DNA of 64,000 nt from Jeongeupia chitinilytica. Its GTDB lineage: Bacteria; Pseudomonadota; Gammaproteobacteria; Burkholderiales; Chitinibacteraceae. The position numbers and the translations under genes are program-made. The notes under the pieces are model-generated. The model saw only the letters and a program-made list of their open reading frames with translations, was not told the DNA's origin and did no database searches. Positions 1 to 8,589 of the stretch are shown piece after piece (positions within the stretch are counted from its first letter, which is position 1; the number at the start of each line of letters is the position of its first letter). Location: contig NZ_BMYO01000009.1 in NCBI RefSeq assembly GCF_014652315.1, positions 149,559 through 213,558 on the forward strand, read 5' to 3'.

Positions 1-1
1 C

Positions 2-802
2 GAATCGGCGGCGATCAGTGGCCGCAGTCAGGCCATTCACGCCACCATGGTGCATCAGGCCGGCCGGGGCACACAGATGGCCGGCGTGGTCGCCGACGTC
101 GCCCGGCTCGCGGGCGATGCCGCGACCCATTCGCAGACCGCCGCCCACGAAGCGGGCGCCGCCGGTGCCCAGGCGCAGGCGGGCAGCACCGCGGTCGGCG
201 ACGCGCTGGCGCGGCTCAACGATGCCGCCGACGTCGTCGCACGGTCGGCGCAGGCCATCGAAACGCTCGGCGCCCGCAGCGGCGAGATCAGCCAGATCAT
301 CGCGGTGATCCGCGACATTGCCGACCAGACCAATCTGCTGGCACTGAATGCAGCGATCGAAGCCGCCCGCGCCGGCGAGTCGGGCCGCGGCTTTGCCGTC
401 GTCGCCGACGAAGTACGCAAGCTGGCCGAGCGGACCGGCGGCGCCACGCTGGACATCGGCCGGCAGATTGCCGCCATCATCACGATCACCGACGACGCGG
501 TGGCCGCGATGCGCACCGGTACGCAGCGGCTGGACGAAAGCCGCGCACGCGCCGTCGATGCCGAACGCGAGATGAAGGCATTGCGCCACCGCGCTGCGGC
601 GCTCGCGGCGCTGACCGGCGACGTCGCCCGAGTGCAGACGGCGCAGGCCGAGCGGGTCGGCGGGCTGGCCGACGATCTCGGCGCGCTGCGTACCGATCTC
701 GAAACCGGCCGCGATGCCAGCGCCGCCATTGCCGGTGCCGTCGACACGCTCGATGCGGCGGTCCAGCGCCTCAACGCCACGCTGCACCGCGCCGCAGGCT
801 GA
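2..802 (+). CDS. Methyl-accepting chemotaxis protein, 5'-truncated
   Basis: This is the C-terminal part of a chemoreceptor. The reading frame is open to the left edge, so the sensor and membrane segments lie outside the window; the first internal ATG is at 47. The highly conserved cytoplasmic hairpin that contacts CheA and CheW is visible (DIADQTNLLALNAAIEAARA, then GRGFAVVADEVRKLAERT), about 90 residues into the visible part. The flanks are heptad-rich helical bundle. No CheR/CheB docking pentapeptide is seen at the C-terminus. The ligand cannot be inferred. The gene converges on the hydrolase at 892. Confidence 0.9.
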   Translation, partial: ESAAISGRSQAIHATMVHQAGRGTQMAGVVADVARLAGDAATHSQTAAHEAGAAGAQAQAGSTAVGDALARLNDAADVVARSAQAIETLGARSGEISQIIAVIRDIADQTNLLALNAAIEAARAGESGRGFAVVADEVRKLAERTGGATLDIGRQIAAIITITDDAVAAMRTGTQRLDESRARAVDAEREMKALRHRAAALAALTGDVARVQTAQAERVGGLADDLGALRTDLETGRDASAAIAGAVDTLDAAVQRLNATLHRAAG

Positions 803-891
803 GCCCCGGCGGCCACTGGACGACCGGCATTGCCGGACACGACAGGCGTGCCGCCCGGATGGCGGCCGGACCTGTCAGCCGGCGGAGGCAC

Positions 892-1482
892 TCATGCCGC
901 CAGCCGCTGCGGTACGGCCGGCGGGACCAGCTGGCTCAGCAGTTTGAGACCCAGCGGCCAGTCGTCGAGGTCGGAATCGGCATTGATGTGGCCGAGCCCG
1001 GACAGCACGACGCAGCGGCTGCCCCAGTCGCGCGCCAGGGTCATCGACCGGCCCGAGCTGCACACCGGATCGTTGTCGCTGGCGATGACCGCGCTGGCAA
1101 ACGGCAACCGGGTTGCCGGCAAAGGCAGGAAGGTGGCGAACGACGCCGGCGCGTCCTCGCGGGCAACGTCGGCCGGTGCCACCAGCATGGCGCTGACCAC
1201 GCGCGACGCATGCTGCGACAGCACCGCCCAGTGGCCGAGCGTGACGCAGCCAAGACTGTGCGCCACGATGATCACCTGACCCGGCGCCTGCGCGACAGTG
1301 CGTTCGAGCCCGGCGACCCAGTCGCGCGCGCTCGGCACGTGCCAGTCGTGCTGGACCACGCGTGCAAAGCCGGGAAAACGCGCGCACCAGCGGCTTTGCC
1401 AGTGTGTCGGCCCCGAATCGCGCCAGCCGGGTACGACGACGATGCTGTTGCCGGCAGCCAGCCAGCTTTCGATCGGATCCAT
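892..1482 (-). CDS. RBBP9/YdeN-type alpha/beta serine hydrolase
   Basis: A 196-residue small alpha/beta hydrolase. It opens with VVVPGWRDSGPTHWQ, the usual N-terminal strand and loop of this family, has the nucleophile elbow AHSLGC, and ends with a C-terminal GLGHIN that supplies the catalytic histidine. An acidic residue in ASDNDP is the likely third member of the triad. Family members are predicted serine hydrolases of unknown substrate. The ATG at 1482 overlaps the TGA of the upstream EAL gene by one base (TGATG), so the two are probably translationally coupled. A longer frame upstream was rejected because it runs through the EAL gene. Confidence 0.82.
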   Translation of the reverse strand: MDPIESWLAAGNSIVVVPGWRDSGPTHWQSRWCARFPGFARVVQHDWHVPSARDWVAGLERTVAQAPGQVIIVAHSLGCVTLGHWAVLSQHASRVVSAMLVAPADVAREDAPASFATFLPLPATRLPFASAVIASDNDPVCSSGRSMTLARDWGSRCVVLSGLGHINADSDLDDWPLGLKLLSQLVPPAVPQRLAA

Positions 1483-2294
1483 CAGCCTCTCCAGCGAGGT
1501 TCGTCGAGCAGGAAGCCCTGCAGCGCGTCGGCGCCGGCGTCGATGGCCATCTGCTTCTGGGTTTCGGTTTCGATGCCCTCGACGACGACCTGGCCACCGA
1601 GTTCGTGCAGCAGGTCGACAAGCTTGGGCAGGGCGCGACGCAGCCGGGGCGATGCTTCGGCCTCTGCGATCAGGCTGCGGTCGAGCTTGATCACGTCGGG
1701 TTCGAGCTGCCACAGCCGGTCGAGGTTGGCATGGCGGCGGCCGAAATCGTCGATCGCGATCCGGTAGCCGCGCGAGCGGTAGCTCTGCAGCGCGGCGCGG
1801 GCACGGTTGATGTCGGATTCGGCAATTTCGTCCTCGCCGATCTCGAGCACGATGCGCGACGGCTTCGAATCCAGCCGCTCGAGAATGTCCTGGAACACCT
1901 CGCCGTGCCGGTCGCTAACTTCGGTCAGCAGCTTCGGGTGGACGTTCAGGTACAGCGTTTCGGCCCGGTCGGCGTGGCCGGCGTCGTTGAGCAGGTGCAG
2001 CGTCCGGCACAGCCGGTCGAAGGCGACCAGCTTGCCTTGCGACTCGGCGTGCTCGAACGCCGACAGCGGCGGCCACGGCTTGTGGCGGACCGATGCGCGC
2101 AGCAGCGCCTCCTCGCCGATCACCCGGCCGTTCGGCGCGTGGATCGCCTGGAACACGCTCGACAGCGACAGCCCGAGCGCCCGCACCACGACGCCGCGAC
2201 CGGCTTCGATGCCGAAGCTGGCACCGGGCCAGTCCTCGCGGACGCTGACCGGTACCGGCAGGCGCTTGAACCAGGACTCGAGCGGAGAATTCAT
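1482..2294 (-). CDS. EAL-domain protein, putative c-di-GMP phosphodiesterase
   Basis: A 270-residue soluble protein made almost entirely of an EAL domain. Visible signatures are EALLR, LYLNVHP (metal-binding Asn), VLEIGEDE (Glu), AIDDFG, DVIKLDR, VVEGIETE and QGFLLDEP. Most metal and catalytic positions are therefore present and hydrolysis of c-di-GMP is plausible. The loop after DDFG reads RRHANL instead of the usual GYSSL-type sequence, so activity or dimer regulation may be altered. No transmembrane or sensor domain is seen. It sits one base from the small hydrolase downstream. Confidence 0.85.
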   Translation of the reverse strand: MNSPLESWFKRLPVPVSVREDWPGASFGIEAGRGVVVRALGLSLSSVFQAIHAPNGRVIGEEALLRASVRHKPWPPLSAFEHAESQGKLVAFDRLCRTLHLLNDAGHADRAETLYLNVHPKLLTEVSDRHGEVFQDILERLDSKPSRIVLEIGEDEIAESDINRARAALQSYRSRGYRIAIDDFGRRHANLDRLWQLEPDVIKLDRSLIAEAEASPRLRRALPKLVDLLHELGGQVVVEGIETETQKQMAIDAGADALQGFLLDEPRWRG

Positions 2295-2307
2295 CGCATC
2301 ACTTTCA

Positions 2308-2332
2308 GAAAAAAGAGGCCGGCAGAGCCGGC
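2308..2332 (-). terminator. Rho-independent terminator after the peroxiredoxin gene
   Basis: On the minus strand a perfect GCCGGC/GCCGGC stem with a 3-base loop (2318-2332) is followed within four bases by a run of six T (2309-2314). It lies between the peroxiredoxin stop and the EAL gene start and points the right way to end the peroxiredoxin transcript. Confidence 0.7.
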
Positions 2333-2408
2333 ACAGACAAGAGGAGACAAGAAACGGTCACAGCGTGTCGAACCCCCGGGTCGGCGAACAGGCCGACACG
2401 GTGCGGGC

Positions 2409-3044
2409 TCAGCCCGGCTGTGGGGTCAGCCGCAGATAGGGCCGGACCGCGACATAACCCTTGGGGAAGCGCTGGGCGATCTCGGCTTCGTCCTGCAACG
2501 ACGGCACGATCACCACGTCGTCGCCCTGCTGCCAGTCGGCCGGCGTGGCAACCTTGTGGTATTCGGTCAGCTGCAGCGAATCGATCACGCGCAGGATTTC
2601 GTTGAAATTGCGGCCGGTGCTGGCCGGATAGGTCAGCGTCAGGCGGATCTTCTTGGCCGGGTCGATGATGAACACCGAACGCACCGTCGCCGTGGTCGAC
2701 GCATTCGGGTGGATCAGGTCGTAGAGCTCGGACACCTTGCGGTCGGCATCGGCGAGGATCGGGAAGTTCACCGTCGTCTGCTGGGTGTCGTTGATGTCGT
2801 CGATCCACTTCAGGTGCGACTCGAGCGGATCGACGCTGATCGCCAGCGCCTTGACGTTGCGCTTGGCAAACTCGTCCTTGAGCTTGGCGGTCTTGCCGAG
2901 CTCGGTGGTGCACACCGGCGTGAAGTCGGCCGGGTGCGAGAACAGCACGACCCACTGGTCGCCGGCCCAGTCGTGAAAGCGGATGTCGCCTTCGGAGGAT
3001 TGCTGGGTGAAGTCGGGGGCGGTATCGCCAAGACGCAAGCTCAT
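2409..3044 (-). CDS. Peroxiredoxin of the Prx6 (1-Cys) type
   Basis: A 211-residue thioredoxin-fold peroxidase that reduces hydroperoxides. The peroxidatic site is HPADFTPVCTTELG with Cys45, preceded by LGDTAPDF, the usual N-terminus. The sequence continues with AISVDP, PILADADRKVSELYDLIHP and a long C-terminal extension ending KGYVAVRPYLRLTPQPG, which is typical of the Prx6 subgroup rather than AhpC or BCP. No resolving cysteine is obvious. It lies 53 bases downstream of the sulfate-binding protein gene on the same strand. Confidence 0.9.
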   Translation of the reverse strand: MSLRLGDTAPDFTQQSSEGDIRFHDWAGDQWVVLFSHPADFTPVCTTELGKTAKLKDEFAKRNVKALAISVDPLESHLKWIDDINDTQQTTVNFPILADADRKVSELYDLIHPNASTTATVRSVFIIDPAKKIRLTLTYPASTGRNFNEILRVIDSLQLTEYHKVATPADWQQGDDVVIVPSLQDEAEIAQRFPKGYVAVRPYLRLTPQPG

Positions 3045-3097
3045 CGGATCACTCTCCAGTCAGGGGGGAAGACGGGCGCCGGCCGGCGCCCGGTCGG

Positions 3098-4111
3098 TCA
3101 ACGCTTGGCGGCAATCGACACCTGGATCTGGTCGAAGACGCCGCCGTCTTCAAAATAGACCTTCTGCGTCTTGGTCCAGCCGCCGAAGGTTTCGTCGATG
3201 TCGAACAGCTTCACGCTCGGGAACTGCTTGGCGTACTTGGCGGCGACGTCCTTGTCGAATGGCCGGTAGTAGTTCTGCGCGGCGATTTCCTGGCCTTCCT
3301 TGCTGTACAGGTACTTGAGGTATTCCTCGGCGACCTTGCGGGTGCCCTTCTTGTCGACGGTCTTGTCGACGACGGCAACCGGCGGCTCGGCCTTGATCGA
3401 CAGGCTCGGCGCGACGATGTCGAACTTGTCCGGACCGAGTTCCTTGACCGCGAGCACCGCCTCGTTTTCCCACGCCAGCAGCACGTCGCCCTGGCCACGC
3501 TGCGTGAATGTCAGCGTCGCGCCGCGCGCGCCGGTATCGAGCACCGGCACGTTCTGGAACAGCTTCTGCACGTAGTCACGCGCCTTCTCGTCCGAACCGT
3601 AGGTCTTCTTGGCCCAGCCCCACGCAGCCAGGAAGTTCCAGCGCGCACCGCCCGAGGTCTTCGGGTTCGGCGTGATCACCTTGACGTCGTTGCGGACCAG
3701 ATCGGCCCAGTCCTTGATCTGCTTGGGATTGCCCTTGCGCACCAGGAAAACGATGGTCGAGGTGTACGGGCTGGCGTTGTCCGGCAGTTTCTTCTGCCAG
3801 TCCGCCTTCAGGAGCTTGCCCTTGGTGTTCAGCTCGTCGATGTCGTAGGCCAGTGCCAGCGTCACCACGTCGGCCTCGAGGCCGTCGAGCACCGAGCGGG
3901 CCTGCTTGCCCGAGCCGCCATGCGACTGCTTGATCGTCACGTCATCGCCGGTCTTGGCCTTCCAGTACTTGGCGAACGCCTTGTTGTAGTCCTGGTAGAG
4001 CTCGCGGGTCGGGTCGTACGACACATTGAGCAACTCGACCGACGCGGCCCAGGCCGGCGTCGTGACGGCGAAGGCAAGGGCGACAGCAATAAACTTCTGG
4101 CGATAAGACAT
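3098..4111 (-). CDS. sbp: Sulfate ABC transporter periplasmic substrate-binding protein
   Basis: A 337-residue secreted protein with a signal peptide of about 22 residues (cleavage near TPAWA/ASVE). The start of the mature chain, LLNVSYDPTRELYQDYN, and the internal QSHGGSGKQARSVLDGLEAD and NPKTSGGARWNFLAAWG segments are characteristic of sulfate/thiosulfate binding proteins (Sbp/CysP). It should deliver sulfate to a CysTWA permease that is not in this window. The AT-rich stretch just upstream (4175-4200) is the probable promoter region. Sbp and CysP cannot be told apart with certainty by eye. Confidence 0.9.
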   Translation of the reverse strand: MSYRQKFIAVALAFAVTTPAWAASVELLNVSYDPTRELYQDYNKAFAKYWKAKTGDDVTIKQSHGGSGKQARSVLDGLEADVVTLALAYDIDELNTKGKLLKADWQKKLPDNASPYTSTIVFLVRKGNPKQIKDWADLVRNDVKVITPNPKTSGGARWNFLAAWGWAKKTYGSDEKARDYVQKLFQNVPVLDTGARGATLTFTQRGQGDVLLAWENEAVLAVKELGPDKFDIVAPSLSIKAEPPVAVVDKTVDKKGTRKVAEEYLKYLYSKEGQEIAAQNYYRPFDKDVAAKYAKQFPSVKLFDIDETFGGWTKTQKVYFEDGGVFDQIQVSIAAKR

Positions 4112-4200
4112 GACCGGCTCCCGTTTCTTTGGAATAAGAGTGAACGGAAGCCAGTCTGCCAGCGTTACTTCATCGCCAGAAATAATATTGTTTTTTTAAA

Positions 4201-4554
4201 TTAGCGCATTTGGATATATACGATCATGTCATGTAAGACATCGACATGACAGGCCAGCCGCGGCGTTGCGGCGGTATCAGGCTGTTCACGCGGCGTGTCC
4301 CTGGCCAGCCAGCCCTGGCGCACCAGCACATTGCGCTCCATGCCGCCCAGCATCAGCATGCCGCCGCTGCCGGCATGTTCGACATGAACCAGGCAGGCAC
4401 CGCAGGTGCCCTTGGCGCAACGCCACGCCAGCGGCAGCGCGCCATCGCGGGTCAGCTCGCGCACGGTATCGATCAGCCGCCCGCCCGGAAGGACGGCGAC
4501 GACGAGCGGCGCGGCGTCAGGAATGACGAAGGTGAGCGTGACGGGCTGGTCCAT
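4201..4554 (-). CDS. 2Fe-2S plant-type ferredoxin
   Basis: A 117-residue ferredoxin-fold protein. The cluster ligands fit the plant-type spacing: Cys46, Cys51 and Cys54 in CAKGTCGAC and Cys102 in RLACHV. The N-terminus (TFVIPDAAPLVVAVLPGG) is the usual beta-grasp start. It would carry single electrons to an unidentified partner. It stands alone between the sulfate-binding protein gene and a c-di-GMP gene, so the context gives no hint of the partner. Confidence 0.85.
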   Translation of the reverse strand: MDQPVTLTFVIPDAAPLVVAVLPGGRLIDTVRELTRDGALPLAWRCAKGTCGACLVHVEHAGSGGMLMLGGMERNVLVRQGWLARDTPREQPDTAATPRLACHVDVLHDMIVYIQMR

Positions 4555-4582
4555 GCCCCGATTCTGACACGCCCGACCGGCG

Positions 4583-7189
4583 TCAGCGGGTTTCCTCGCG
4601 CAGCGCCAGCCACTCGGACAGCGCCGCCGCCGGCATCGGCCTGGCCAGCAGATATCCCTGGATCACGTCGCAGCCAAGCGCGGCCAGCGCATCGCGGTCT
4701 GCGGCATGCTCGACGCCTTCGGCAATCACGGTCAGGCCGAAGTTGTGTGCCAGCGTGATCGTCGAACGCACGATGATCGCATCGGGCGGACTGTTGGCGA
4801 CCTGCGAAACGAAGGTCCGGTCGATCTTGAGCGCCTGCACCGGCAGGCGTTTCAGATAGGCCAGCGACGAATAGCCGGTGCCGTAGTCGTCGATCGACAG
4901 CCGGGCACCGAGCGCGTGGATGCGCGACAGGCGCTCGAGCGCGATGTGCGGGTCCTCCATCAGCGTCGACTCGGTCACTTCGAACTCGAGCGACTCGGCC
5001 GTCACGCCGTAGCGCAGCAGCGCCGCCTCGATGGTCTCCAGCAGGCCCGGGTCGAGCAGGTTGCGCGCCGACAGGTTGATCGCGCAACAAAGCACGATGC
5101 CTTCGCGCTGCCAGGCCGCCAGCTGGCGGATTGCGGCGCCGATCACCCAGGCGGTCATCGGCCGGATCAGTTCGGAATTCTCGGCCAGCGGCACGAAGGC
5201 ACCCGGCGGCATCAGCCCGCGCTGCGGATGCGGCCAGCGCAGCAGGGCCTCGACGCCGACGATGCGGCCGTCGCGCAGGCTCTGCTTGGGCTGGTAGTAC
5301 AGCGTCAGCCCGCCATCGCGGATCGCGTGCGACAGTTCGGTATACAAGGCCAGCCGCTCGCGGCTGTGGTGGTCGAGGTCGGCGTCGTACACGCGGTGCG
5401 GGACCCGCCGCTGCTTGGCGTCGTACATCGCGACATCGGCGCAACGCAGCAGCTCGCTGGCTTCGCGGCCGTGCTCGGGATAGAACGCGACACCGATGCT
5501 GGCGGACACTTCGAGCTGCATTTCCTCGACCGGCAGCGGCAGGCCGACGCGTGCGCTCAGGCTGGCACACAGTTCGGCCACTTCGTTGACGCACAGCATC
5601 AGCCCCGGCACCAGCAGACCCAGTTCGTCGCCGCCGAGCCGGGCCACCTCGGCATCCCGGCCGTGCGCCCACTGCGACAGCCGCTCGCCGATGGCCTGCA
5701 GCACCTGGTCGCCGACGCCGTGGCCGAGGGTATCGTTGATTTCCTTGAAGCGGTTCAGGTCCAGCACGCACACCGCGAACGACGGCCCCGGCGTCGTGGC
5801 GATACGGCTGTCGATGCGGTGCATCAGCGCATAGCGGTTCGGCAGCTCGGTCAGCGGATCGTGGCTGGCCAGGAACTCCTGCTGCGCAAGGTACCGGCGC
5901 TCCTCGGAGACATCGCGGATCGCCAGCAGCTGGGTGGCGGTATGCGGCAGCGCCGCGCCGCGCACCTCGGCATCGAACATCGCGCCGTTGTCGCGCCGGC
6001 GCATCCGCGCACTGAAGCGCCCCCAGCCGCCGCTCGACGCAAGGTCGCGCTCGACGCCCGGCGCGCGGTAGGCGTCCTCGTCGAGCTCGGGATGGAACAG
6101 CGCGGAGGGCGTCAGGCCGACCAGTTCTCCGGCGTCGCGGACACCGAAGACCGCGCACGCAGCCGGATTGGCGCTGCTGATCCGGCCGTGCTCGACGATC
6201 AGCAGGCCGTCGTTCACCGTATCGAACAGTTCGCGGTAGAAGCGCTTGTCGTCGACCAGATGGCGCACGATACGGCGCAGGCCGGCCACGAACAGGGCGA
6301 TGACCAGCCCGTAGACGAGGAAGGAGGACAGTCGCCAGCCCAGCCGTTCGACCCAGGGCTGGGTGTAGCTCGCTTTCGGAACACCGAAATAAGCGACAAA
6401 GGGAAAATCGCGCGATCCGACCAGCGCGAACACGACGTCGTGGTCCTGCCGGGACGGCCCCTGACACAAGCCCTGATCAGCGCTGCCGATGCCGTTCCGT
6501 ACCGCCGGCAGCGGCTGGACCGGGGCGTTGGTATGGCCGTTCATGTCCGGCGCGCACATCAACGGCAGGCCGTCGGCGCGGAAGATGCCGATCGCGCCGG
6601 CGTGCCGGTCTATCCACGCCGAAATGCGCTGCAGATTGGCATACGGCACCAGCGCACCGACCGTCATCGTCTTGCCGTCGCGCAGCGTGTAGCGGTACGA
6701 CATCGGGACCTGCCACTCGCCGTGGCGCTGCATCGGTGCGGCAAAGATCTGTCCGGGCGAGGCGGCCAGCGCATCGCGCAAGCGCTGCTGCACCTGCAGG
6801 CTGCCTTCCATACGGGCCCGGTCGTCGACCATCCAGACGTCGTCGCCGGCCAGCACGAACAGCGAATTCGATTGCGGATCGAAGCTCATCGCGTTGCGCA
6901 GCGCATCCATGTAGTCGGCCCCGGCAATCGGGCCCGACTGGCGCTTCCACAGCAGCGCCGTGGCCACGCTGTCGATGCTGGCCTTGCTCTGCTGCAAGGT
7001 CACGCCGAAATGCGCTTCGATCATGCCGGCGGCACTGTAGACGCGCTGCTCGGTCTCGCGCTCGCTCTGCGTGTAATCGCCCCAGCTTTCCCACACCAGC
7101 AACACGACCGCGCCGATGCACAACACCAGCCCGAGCAGCGTCACCATGTGCCAGTCCTGACGTGTACGCGGAGCAAATAACGACTGCAT
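4583..7189 (-). CDS. Membrane-bound PAS-GGDEF-EAL c-di-GMP turnover protein
   Basis: An 868-residue sensor enzyme. A transmembrane helix (about 16-36) is followed by a periplasmic PDC/Cache-like region (about 40-285), a second helix (286-306), a PAS domain (317-430), a GGDEF domain (about 440-600) and an EAL domain (about 612-860). The cyclase site reads GGDEL, a conservative change usually compatible with activity. EALLRW, INLSARN, LEFEVTES, IDDYGTGYSSL and AEGVEH indicate an intact phosphodiesterase site. The net direction of c-di-GMP turnover cannot be predicted. The ligand of the periplasmic domain is unknown. Confidence 0.92.
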   Translation of the reverse strand: MQSLFAPRTRQDWHMVTLLGLVLCIGAVVLLVWESWGDYTQSERETEQRVYSAAGMIEAHFGVTLQQSKASIDSVATALLWKRQSGPIAGADYMDALRNAMSFDPQSNSLFVLAGDDVWMVDDRARMEGSLQVQQRLRDALAASPGQIFAAPMQRHGEWQVPMSYRYTLRDGKTMTVGALVPYANLQRISAWIDRHAGAIGIFRADGLPLMCAPDMNGHTNAPVQPLPAVRNGIGSADQGLCQGPSRQDHDVVFALVGSRDFPFVAYFGVPKASYTQPWVERLGWRLSSFLVYGLVIALFVAGLRRIVRHLVDDKRFYRELFDTVNDGLLIVEHGRISSANPAACAVFGVRDAGELVGLTPSALFHPELDEDAYRAPGVERDLASSGGWGRFSARMRRRDNGAMFDAEVRGAALPHTATQLLAIRDVSEERRYLAQQEFLASHDPLTELPNRYALMHRIDSRIATTPGPSFAVCVLDLNRFKEINDTLGHGVGDQVLQAIGERLSQWAHGRDAEVARLGGDELGLLVPGLMLCVNEVAELCASLSARVGLPLPVEEMQLEVSASIGVAFYPEHGREASELLRCADVAMYDAKQRRVPHRVYDADLDHHSRERLALYTELSHAIRDGGLTLYYQPKQSLRDGRIVGVEALLRWPHPQRGLMPPGAFVPLAENSELIRPMTAWVIGAAIRQLAAWQREGIVLCCAINLSARNLLDPGLLETIEAALLRYGVTAESLEFEVTESTLMEDPHIALERLSRIHALGARLSIDDYGTGYSSLAYLKRLPVQALKIDRTFVSQVANSPPDAIIVRSTITLAHNFGLTVIAEGVEHAADRDALAALGCDVIQGYLLARPMPAAALSEWLALREETR

Positions 7190-7323
7190 CGTCCCTTGTC
7201 TCGGATCGAGTCAGGTTCAAGAAAGTGACAATCTCAAAAATGAGGCCGTCAGGCTTTATCGTTGCTGAAGATAGTCAACTAAGCAATCCAGAAAAGACCG
7301 GACCGCTTTCGTTTGACAACGCT

Positions 7324-8589
7324 TCAGCGTGGCGAAACCGGCTGCCGGTCCAGCGCATCGAGCACGCGTGCGGTCGCGCCCCGGTGCCGTTCGGCAAACG
7401 CCGTGCCCGCCTGCCCCATCGCCTGACGGCGCGGTGCGTCGGCCAGCAGGGCCGCGGCTTCGCGCAGCAGCGCGCCGGCGTCATCCCCCTGCCAGGCCGC
7501 TCCGGCCGCCAGCGCTTCGCGCGCCGCATCGGCAAAATTGAACGTCGACGGTCCGAGCAGGACCGGGCAGCCCAGTGCACAGGCCTCGATCAGGTTCTGG
7601 CTGCCGAATGGCAGGATCGAGCCGCCGATCAGCGCGACGTCGGCACAGGCATACCACGCGGCCAGCTCGCCCATGCTGTCGCCGAGCAGGACGCGCGTGT
7701 CCGGCGGCACCGGTGTGGCCTGCCAGTCGCGACGCCGCAGCAGCGCCAGCCCGCGGGCGGCGATCATCGCCGCCACGTCGTCGAAACGCTGCGGATGACG
7801 CGGGACGATGACCAGCAGCGTGTCCGCCGGCAGCAGCGACAGCGCATCGAGCAGCAGCGCTTCCTCGCCCTCGCGACTCGACGCGACCAGCACCACCGGC
7901 CGGTCGCCGAACCGCGTACGCCAGTCCCGCCCGCGCGCGACCACGGCAGCATCGGGCTGGTTGTCGTACTTGAGGTTGCCGCACACCTTGACGTGGCGCG
8001 CGCCCAGCAAGGCCAACCGTTCGGCGTCGTCGGCCCCCTGCGCCAGCACCGCCGCCAGCCGTGCCAGCGCCGGCTCGATCAGCCAGCGCACCCGCGCATA
8101 GCCCTGTGCCGATCTGGCGGACAACCGTGCATTCACCAGCAGCAACGGCACGCCGGCATCGGCACAACCGTGGATCAGGTTGGGCCACAGCTCGGTTTCC
8201 AGCAGCAGGCCGCAACGCGGCGAAAACCGCGCCAGGAAACGCCGGACCGCCGCCGGCCGGTCGTACGGCAGATAGACGATGCCGGCAATGTCGCCGTAAA
8301 GCTCGTGCGCCGTATCGCGTCCGGTCGGCGTCATGCAGCTCAGCAGCAGGCGCAGCTCAGGCTCGCGCTGGCGCAGCGCCCGGATCAGCGGCGCCGCGGC
8401 ACGCATCTCGCCGACCGAGACCGCGTGCAGCCAGTAGTCGTACGGCTTCGGTGCCAGGCCGGTATAGCGTGCCCAGCGTTCGTCCCAGTGTTCGAGATAG
8501 GCGGGCTGCTTGCGCGCGCGCCGGCGAAGATAGGCGCGGATCAGCGGCGTCGCCAGCCAGACGAGGATCGAGTACAGCCAGCGGCTCAT
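7324..8589 (-). CDS. waaA: 3-deoxy-D-manno-octulosonic acid (Kdo) transferase
   Basis: A 421-residue glycosyltransferase that adds Kdo from CMP-Kdo to lipid A precursor on the cytoplasmic face of the inner membrane. The N-terminal hydrophobic anchor (SILVWLATPLI) is followed by WLHAVSVGEMRAAAPLI, LLLETELWPNLI, GNLKYD and the C-terminal IGGSILPFGSQNLIEACALG, all hallmarks of WaaA. The chosen ATG at 8589 overlaps the stop of the heptosyltransferase gene as ATGA. A much longer frame upstream is a shadow of that gene. Confidence 0.95.
   Translation of the reverse strand: MSRWLYSILVWLATPLIRAYLRRRARKQPAYLEHWDERWARYTGLAPKPYDYWLHAVSVGEMRAAAPLIRALRQREPELRLLLSCMTPTGRDTAHELYGDIAGIVYLPYDRPAAVRRFLARFSPRCGLLLETELWPNLIHGCADAGVPLLLVNARLSARSAQGYARVRWLIEPALARLAAVLAQGADDAERLALLGARHVKVCGNLKYDNQPDAAVVARGRDWRTRFGDRPVVLVASSREGEEALLLDALSLLPADTLLVIVPRHPQRFDDVAAMIAARGLALLRRRDWQATPVPPDTRVLLGDSMGELAAWYACADVALIGGSILPFGSQNLIEACALGCPVLLGPSTFNFADAAREALAAGAAWQGDDAGALLREAAALLADAPRRQAMGQAGTAFAERHRGATARVLDALDRQPVSPR

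Noticed and set aside
803..891. Inverted repeat in the gap between the first chemoreceptor and the hydrolase gene
   Set aside because: The GACAGG/CCTGTC arms are far apart and no T tract follows, so no terminator is claimed.
4706..7180. Long plus-strand open frame (824 codons) antisense to the GGDEF-EAL gene
   Set aside because: Product is Arg/Gln/His-rich with no domain, while the minus strand has clear PAS, GGDEF and EAL motifs.
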